Notes under the pieces: generated by a model
Database searches by the model: none
Told to the model about the DNA's origin: nothing
Seen by the model: only the letters and a program-made list of their open reading frames with translations
Translations under genes and position numbers: made by a program
NCBI GenBank assembly: GCA_030530185.1
Contig: JAUMVL010000115.1
Span: 1-5,604, forward strand
DNA from: Clostridia bacterium
GTDB taxonomy: Bacteria; Bacillota; Clostridia; Christensenellales; CAG-138
Length of the DNA stretch: 5,604 nt
Direction of reading: 5' to 3'
Shown: in pieces, positions 1 to 3,700 of the stretch
Layout of the letters: every line of letters starts with the position of its first letter
How positions within the stretch are numbered: the first letter of the stretch is position 1

Positions 1-542
1 GCCGATGCCGTGATTTGCGGAAGCATCTGCGGGAGGGCAATCAGAATGAAACGGCGATAGGGCGAGTAGTAGACCTTCCCCATCTCGGCAAGCTTGGGAT
101 CGAGAGAAAGGATCGCCTGCTCCGTGGTGGCCCACAGCATGGGTGCGACCATGATGGCGGAGACAACAACGGGAACGAGATTCGAAAGGACCGAAACCAA
201 CAGAATCAAAACGAATGAAAGGATCGGCGTGGACTTGATCAGCAATCGAAACGGGGAAAGCAGAAAATAAAGAAAGTTGCTTTTTGCAGTCAGGACAGCA
301 AGCAGAATGCCGACAATCGCTCCGACAAAATATCCGACAAGCAGCCGTAAAAAAGTATGTCCGATATCCGCCCAGCTACGCGTATCGGAAAGGATCTGAA
401 GAAGGCTCCTCCCCGTTTCCGCCGGCGAAGGCAGCAGCAGGCTGCTGCCGATCAACATCGACAGCAGCTGCCAGATTCCGAGATAAATTAAAACAAGGAT
501 CGGAATACGAATATAGGGCTTTAACCGCGCATTACGGGACAT
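1..542 (-). CDS. ABC transporter permease, SsuC/TauC-like (partial, C-terminus beyond window)
   Basis: Membrane-spanning subunit of an importer of the nitrate/sulfonate/taurine class. I translated it from the minus strand; about 180 residues are present and the frame is open to position 1. Hydrophobic segments lie near residues 12-32, 65-86 and 100-140. They are followed by a cytoplasmic EAA-type loop (near residues 148-174, DPKLAEMG...YRRFILIALPQMLP) that docks onto the ATPase in this family. The EAA box is degenerate, with EMG instead of EAA. The start is ambiguous: ATG at 542 has GGGGA 11 bases upstream, while the in-frame ATG at 554 has no usable site. I chose 542. The gene overlaps the end of the binding-protein gene by 11 bases (23 with the other start), which suggests coupled translation. 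The partner ATPase should lie to the left of the window. The family is confident; the substrate is unknown. Confidence 0.9.
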   Translation of the reverse strand, partial: MSRNARLKPYIRIPILVLIYLGIWQLLSMLIGSSLLLPSPAETGRSLLQILSDTRSWADIGHTFLRLLVGYFVGAIVGILLAVLTAKSNFLYFLLSPFRLLIKSTPILSFVLILLVSVLSNLVPVVVSAIMVAPMLWATTEQAILSLDPKLAEMGKVYYSPYRRFILIALPQMLPQITAS

Positions 543-1623
543 AGTAGAATTCATCCCCGGGCATCGTGCCGCCAACCGATTTCGGATTGGCGTCGAACAG
601 GGTTTGCAGCATCGCCGAGACCATTTGCTGCATTTCCGACCCGGTCTTGAGCACGATATTACAGTTCGGAATCGCGCGCTTGGCAATCGGTTCGGCCGGA
701 ATAATGCCCGCCTCTACGACCGTCGCCGCAGCATCCTCGTCGTTCAGAACATGTGCGACGGATTCCGCGGCATCTTGCAGGAATTGATCAATCAGATCGG
801 GATGTTCCTTCAAAAAGTCATTACGGACAATGTAAACGCCCTGTACGATGTCTGCTTGGTTGTTTTGCGCCCAAAGATCGTTCGCAGACAATGCAACGCG
901 TGTCGTCTCTGATTTCATGCATGCATTGGAAACCTGCGGTTCCGGGATGAATGCAAGCTTGACCTCGTCGCCTGCAATCAGCTTTGCAACAAGCTCGGTG
1001 GTTTCCGCGATGTAGGTAACGGTCACTTTGTCGGTCAGATCGTTTTGGGAAAGGATCTGTTCCAAAATATACTGGGGCGTACTCCCCTGCCCAGCGGCAT
1101 AAATGGTCTTTCCGGCAAGATCTTCAATTGTATGAACCGTATCACCGTTCTCAACAACATACAGAACGCCGAGCGTATTGACGGCGATCACGGAGATACC
1201 GCCCTGCGTTTTGTTGTACAGAACCGAGGCAAGATTGATCGGAACAGCAGCAATATCAACTTCCCCGTTGACAATCTTTGCAGTAACCTGGTCGGGAGCT
1301 GTGAACAGCGAAAGATCGTATGCGGTTGAAAGCTTGTTGAGGTATGCAAGACCGACCCCGGTCGGCCCGACAAGCGCAGCGACTTTGACCGGATCGGATG
1401 AAGCTGCGGATTCGGTTTCTTCCGCCGCTTCGGTTTCAACGGGCTTCTCTGTGCGGGCGGGTTCCGCCTGCGGCGCTTCGGTCGGATCAACGGAATCGGC
1501 TTCGGCGACGGGTTCGCTTGTGGGCTCTGCTTTTGGAGCGGGTGCGGTTGGCTTGGCACAGGCAACGACAGCGATCAAAAGGATTGCGGATAGGACAAAT
1601 AGAAGAAGTTTACGGATTTTCAT
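532..1623 (-). CDS. ABC transporter substrate-binding lipoprotein, NMT1/THI5/SsuA-like
   Basis: Extracytoplasmic solute-binding protein of 363 residues that should deliver substrate to the permease encoded next. The N-terminus is a lipoprotein signal: basic MKIRK, a hydrophobic core (6-20) and lipobox V-V-A-C with Cys22 as the lipidation site. Residues 23-78 form a linker rich in Pro, Ala, Glu and Thr with no aromatic residue. The binding domain starts near residue 79. It shows the periplasmic-binding-protein type II pattern of this class: VKVAALVGPTGVG, VNGEVDIAAVP (118-128), IEDLAGKTIYAAGQGSTPQ (166-184), KLAFIPEPQ (222-230) and a C-terminal helical part. The start is fixed by GGAGG four bases upstream and by the signal peptide; the same frame is open further upstream to 1998, but only within the regulator gene. 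It overlaps the regulator stop as ATGA. The family also includes sulfonate, nitrate, bicarbonate and pyrimidine-precursor binders, so I do not assign a ligand. Confidence 0.92.
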   Translation of the reverse strand: MKIRKLLLFVLSAILLIAVVACAKPTAPAPKAEPTSEPVAEADSVDPTEAPQAEPARTEKPVETEAAEETESAASSDPVKVAALVGPTGVGLAYLNKLSTAYDLSLFTAPDQVTAKIVNGEVDIAAVPINLASVLYNKTQGGISVIAVNTLGVLYVVENGDTVHTIEDLAGKTIYAAGQGSTPQYILEQILSQNDLTDKVTVTYIAETTELVAKLIAGDEVKLAFIPEPQVSNACMKSETTRVALSANDLWAQNNQADIVQGVYIVRNDFLKEHPDLIDQFLQDAAESVAHVLNDEDAAATVVEAGIIPAEPIAKRAIPNCNIVLKTGSEMQQMVSAMLQTLFDANPKSVGGTMPGDEFYYVP

Positions 1624-2273
1624 AGTTCCTCCAATAAAATGATTTTTTTTCCTTCCCGAAGAATCTTCCCTTCTCCGGCGAGGCTGTCCAAAGCGCGATA
1701 TAAAGTCGCGCGGCTTAGGCATAAGGTGTTTGCAAGTTCCGTATAACTTTTTACGGCATATACACCGTCCTTCGATGCATTTACAAAGAAGGTCATAAGC
1801 TTGGACGGAACCGTGCTTTTGGATAGCGCATCCAAGCGCTGATTCAAAAAACGGATCCGGCTGTTCAGATAGCATAGATAGTTTTTGAGAAGAACCGGGT
1901 TTTCTTGCATCCAACCGAGCAGTTCCTCTTCGGTCAAAAACAGCGCCTTGCAGTCGGTCAGACACCGGATGTCTACCACATATTCCTGCTGCGGGCAAAA
2001 GATCGATGCCGCGCCAAACAGATCGCTTTCGATCAATCGGCTCATATGCATCTGCCCGTCAGGAAGCTTGCGTTCGACCGCTGCACTGCCGCGAAGCAGA
2101 ATTCCCAGCATATGCCGATCAGAATCGCGACGCATCAGATATTCCCCCGAGCGGAAGGAAATCGGATGCAGCTTTTCCCGGGAAAGCCAATCGGTTATAG
2201 ACTCCTTTTCGCATCCGCAGAACAGCGGAGATCGCAACAGCTGCGGGAGATATTTTTCCAAATAAGGCTGCAT
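1620..2273 (-). CDS. Crp/Fnr-family transcriptional regulator
   Basis: One-component DNA-binding regulator of 217 residues, probably local to the transport operon it heads. An N-terminal cyclic-nucleotide-binding-like beta-roll (about 12-125) is followed by a long dimerisation helix (about 125-158) and a C-terminal winged helix-turn-helix. The recognition segment is SYTELANTLCLSRATLYRAL (176-195). The effector pocket does not match a cAMP binder: the usual FGE...R-S/T-A motif is replaced by FGAASIF with no paired Arg-Ser. Seven cysteines are present (19, 21, 93, 104, 108, 134, 185), but not in the spacing of the FNR iron-sulfur cluster. I chose ATG at 2273 because CGGAA lies about nine bases upstream; an in-frame TTG at 2279 is possible but its spacing is poor. 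The gene has its own promoter and its stop overlaps the binding-protein start, so regulator and transporter should be co-expressed. The signal it senses is unknown. Confidence 0.88.
   Translation of the reverse strand: MQPYLEKYLPQLLRSPLFCGCEKESITDWLSREKLHPISFRSGEYLMRRDSDRHMLGILLRGSAAVERKLPDGQMHMSRLIESDLFGAASIFCPQQEYVVDIRCLTDCKALFLTEEELLGWMQENPVLLKNYLCYLNSRIRFLNQRLDALSKSTVPSKLMTFFVNASKDGVYAVKSYTELANTLCLSRATLYRALDSLAGEGKILREGKKIILLEEL
1628..1632 (-). promoter_or_regulatory. Ribosome binding site of the substrate-binding protein gene
   Basis: GGAGG on the minus strand, four bases before ATG at 1623. It lies inside the last codons of the regulator gene and fixes the start of the lipoprotein at its signal peptide, rather than at the longer open frame reaching 1998. 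Confidence 0.8.
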
Positions 2274-2285
2274 ATCCAAAATTCC

Positions 2286-2299
2286 GTTTCAAATGATAC
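2286..2299. promoter_or_regulatory. Imperfect 5-4-5 dyad, candidate Crp/Fnr operator
   Basis: GTTTC-AAAT-GATAC matches as an inverted repeat at four of five arm positions. It has the 5-4-5 geometry typical of Crp/Fnr-family sites and covers the predicted start point of the regulator transcript (about 2296), a position that would suit autorepression. The bases do not match the E. coli CRP or FNR consensus, and one imperfect dyad in AT-rich DNA can arise by chance. This is a weak inference. Confidence 0.22.
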
Positions 2300-2331
2300 A
2301 CTATTTTAGAATAAATGTTTGCACTTGTCAA
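2296..2331 (-). promoter_or_regulatory. Sigma-A-type promoter of the regulator/transporter operon
   Basis: On the minus strand, -35 TTGACA (2331-2326) is a perfect consensus. A 17-base spacer leads to -10 TAAAAT (2308-2303), one mismatch from consensus. The predicted start of transcription is about 2297-2296, giving a leader of roughly 23 bases before ATG 2273. The spacer is AT-rich. The -35 overlaps the -35 of the xth promoter on the other strand. Confidence 0.8.
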
Positions 2332-2361
2332 GAGGGAAAAAGCAATGCTATAATAGTCACA
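2325..2361 (+). promoter_or_regulatory. Sigma-A-type promoter of the xth-maf-uvrC operon, predicted leaderless start
   Basis: -35 TTGTCA (2325-2330, one mismatch), an 18-base spacer and a perfect -10 TATAAT (2349-2354). Only AGTCAC separates the -10 from the ATG at 2361, so the usual start of transcription, about seven bases past the -10, falls on or within two bases of the start codon. There is no Shine-Dalgarno sequence between -10 and ATG. Confidence 0.75.
2345..2353 (+). other. Possible two-codon mini-ORF (Met-Leu-stop) upstream of xth
   Basis: ATG CTA TAA, followed directly by TAG, preceded at eight bases by AGAGGG (2331-2336), which resembles a ribosome binding site. The stop lies seven bases before the xth ATG, close enough for reinitiation. 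It could be translated only from a transcript starting upstream of 2331. The TATAAT promoter starts downstream of it, so the mini-ORF may be fortuitous. Confidence 0.15.
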
Positions 2362-3119
2362 TGAAATGGATGAGTTGGAATGTAAACGGTCTGCGCGCCT
2401 GTCTGAATAAGGGATTTTTGGAGTTTGTCCGCGATGAACAGCCGGATGTATTGGCGCTTCAGGAGATCAAAATGCAACCGAATCAGGCTGATTTTTCAAT
2501 CGACGGATATCAAATATACTGGAACAGCGCCGAAAAGAACGGCTATTCCGGAACGGCAGTGCTGACCAAAAGAACGCCGGAACGGGTACGGACCGGGATC
2601 GGATTTCCCGAACTCGATGCAGAAGGCCGCTGTATTACGCTGTTCTTCCCGAATGTGACGTTTGTCACGGTTTATACCCCGAATGCGCAGGACGGTTTGA
2701 AGCGCTTACAGACCCGGATGCAATGGGACGATGCATTTCGTGCATATCTTACAGAATTGGCAAAGGATAAGCCGGTCATCGTCTGCGGCGATCTGAATGT
2801 TGCACACCAGGAAATCGATTTGAAAAATCCTTCGACCAATCATCTGAATGCAGGTTTTTCGGATGAGGAGCGCGGCAAGTTTACGGAACTGCTCAACGCC
2901 GGCTTTATTGATACGTTCCGCTATCTCTATCCGGATCGCAAGGATGCCTATTCGTGGTGGAGCTATCGGTTCCGTTCCCGTGAACGCAATGCCGGATGGC
3001 GCATTGACTATTTTCTGATGCGCAGCTGTGATATCGGATATCTCAAAGATCATATCCTTTATTCAAATGTGTATGGCAGCGACCACTGCCCCATCTGTCT
3101 GCTTACGGAGGGATTATGA
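2361..3119 (+). CDS. xth: Exodeoxyribonuclease III / AP endonuclease (ExoA type)
   Basis: Mg2+-dependent nuclease of the EEP superfamily. It cuts the backbone 5' of abasic sites and trims 3' ends in base excision repair, acting in the cytoplasm on DNA. The 252 residues equal the size of Bacillus ExoA. The signature residues of the family are all visible: WNVNG with Asn7, LQEIK with metal ligand Glu35, VYTPNA (104-109), GDLNVAH with Asp144 and Asn146, WRIDYF with Asp216, and the terminal GSDHCP with Asp241-His242. The start at 2361 matches the conserved N-terminus; an in-frame TTG at 2319 would add 14 unrelated residues. No ribosome binding site precedes the ATG, in keeping with the predicted leaderless mRNA. 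It is the first gene of a three-gene operon, and its TGA overlaps the maf ATG. The function is near certain; the name xth or exoA is a matter of convention. Confidence 0.97.
   Translation: MKWMSWNVNGLRACLNKGFLEFVRDEQPDVLALQEIKMQPNQADFSIDGYQIYWNSAEKNGYSGTAVLTKRTPERVRTGIGFPELDAEGRCITLFFPNVTFVTVYTPNAQDGLKRLQTRMQWDDAFRAYLTELAKDKPVIVCGDLNVAHQEIDLKNPSTNHLNAGFSDEERGKFTELLNAGFIDTFRYLYPDRKDAYSWWSYRFRSRERNAGWRIDYFLMRSCDIGYLKDHILYSNVYGSDHCPICLLTEGL
3107..3112 (+). promoter_or_regulatory. Ribosome binding site of maf
   Basis: GGAGGG inside the last codons of xth, three bases before the ATG at 3116. The spacing is short but the match is strong. Because it lies in translated sequence, ribosomes finishing xth can restart here. 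Confidence 0.7.
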
Positions 3120-3700
3120 AACTGATATTGGCATCGCAATCCCCGCGCCGTCATGACATTCTCCGCTGGATGGGAATTCCTTTTGAGACCGAGGTCTGCA
3201 CCGAACCGGAAAGCACCCCGAGCGGGTTATCTGCGGACGAGATGGTTCGGTACTTGGCGCTTCACAAAGCAGAGTTTGCAAAGCGCCTTCATCCCGATGA
3301 TTGCATTTTGGGCGCGGATACGGTTGTCGTGCTGGACGGGGAGATTCTCGGAAAGCCTTACACGCCGGAACGTGCAAAAGCGTATTTACGCCGAATGCAG
3401 GGGCGCACGCATATCGTTTATACCGGGGTCGCTCTGCTGCATGGAATGCATCGGGATATTCGCTGCTGTACGACAGAAGTGACCTTTCGGCCGATGAGTG
3501 AAACGGAGATCGACTGGTATGTTTCCACAGGAGAACCGCTCGATAAGGCCGGCGCATACGGCTTGCAGGGCCTCGGCTCCGTGTTTGTTGATACAATGAA
3601 GGGCAACTATTTCAATGTGATCGGGCTGCCCGCGCCGGTTGTTTACGAAATGCTGTTACAGGAAGGATTCCTTTCGGAGGATCGGAACGAACTGTTATGA
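3116..3700 (+). CDS. maf: Maf family nucleoside triphosphate pyrophosphatase (dTTP/UTP type)
   Basis: Cytoplasmic house-cleaning enzyme that hydrolyses nucleoside triphosphates to the monophosphate and pyrophosphate. The YhdE/BsMaf branch acts on dTTP, UTP and modified pyrimidine nucleotides. The 194 residues fit the family. Motifs in order: the phosphate-binding loop SQSPRR (7-12), GADTVV with the likely catalytic Asp68 (66-71), LGKP (78-81), GRTHIVYTGV (96-105), EPLDKAGAYGLQG (140-152) and NYFNVIGLP (164-172). The DKAGAYG-QG block resembles B. subtilis Maf more than the m7GTP-specific YceF branch, so I infer dTTP/UTP specificity. Its ATG overlaps the xth TGA, and its TGA overlaps the uvrC ATG. 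In B. subtilis overproduced Maf blocks septation, but nothing in this window points to a cell-division role. The family is confident, the exact substrate less so. Confidence 0.95.
   Translation: MKLILASQSPRRHDILRWMGIPFETEVCTEPESTPSGLSADEMVRYLALHKAEFAKRLHPDDCILGADTVVVLDGEILGKPYTPERAKAYLRRMQGRTHIVYTGVALLHGMHRDIRCCTTEVTFRPMSETEIDWYVSTGEPLDKAGAYGLQGLGSVFVDTMKGNYFNVIGLPAPVVYEMLLQEGFLSEDRNELL

Noticed and set aside
284..544. Plus-strand frame of 86 codons at the left end
   Set aside because: It is antisense to the permease gene, whose hydrophobic segments and EAA loop are clear on the minus strand.
1178..1642. Open frame of 154 codons on the plus strand, rich in Ala, Ser and Gly
   Set aside because: It is the complement of the low-complexity linker of the binding lipoprotein; the repeated Pro/Ala/Glu codons leave the opposite strand free of stops.
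1624..1998. N-terminal extension of the binding-protein frame (125 codons)
   Set aside because: It lies inside the regulator gene in another frame and would bury the lipoprotein signal. GGAGG and the signal peptide fix the start at 1623.
2319..2360. TTG start adding 14 residues to exonuclease III
   Set aside because: The added residues are unlike the family N-terminus, there is no ribosome binding site, and the stretch contains the promoter elements.
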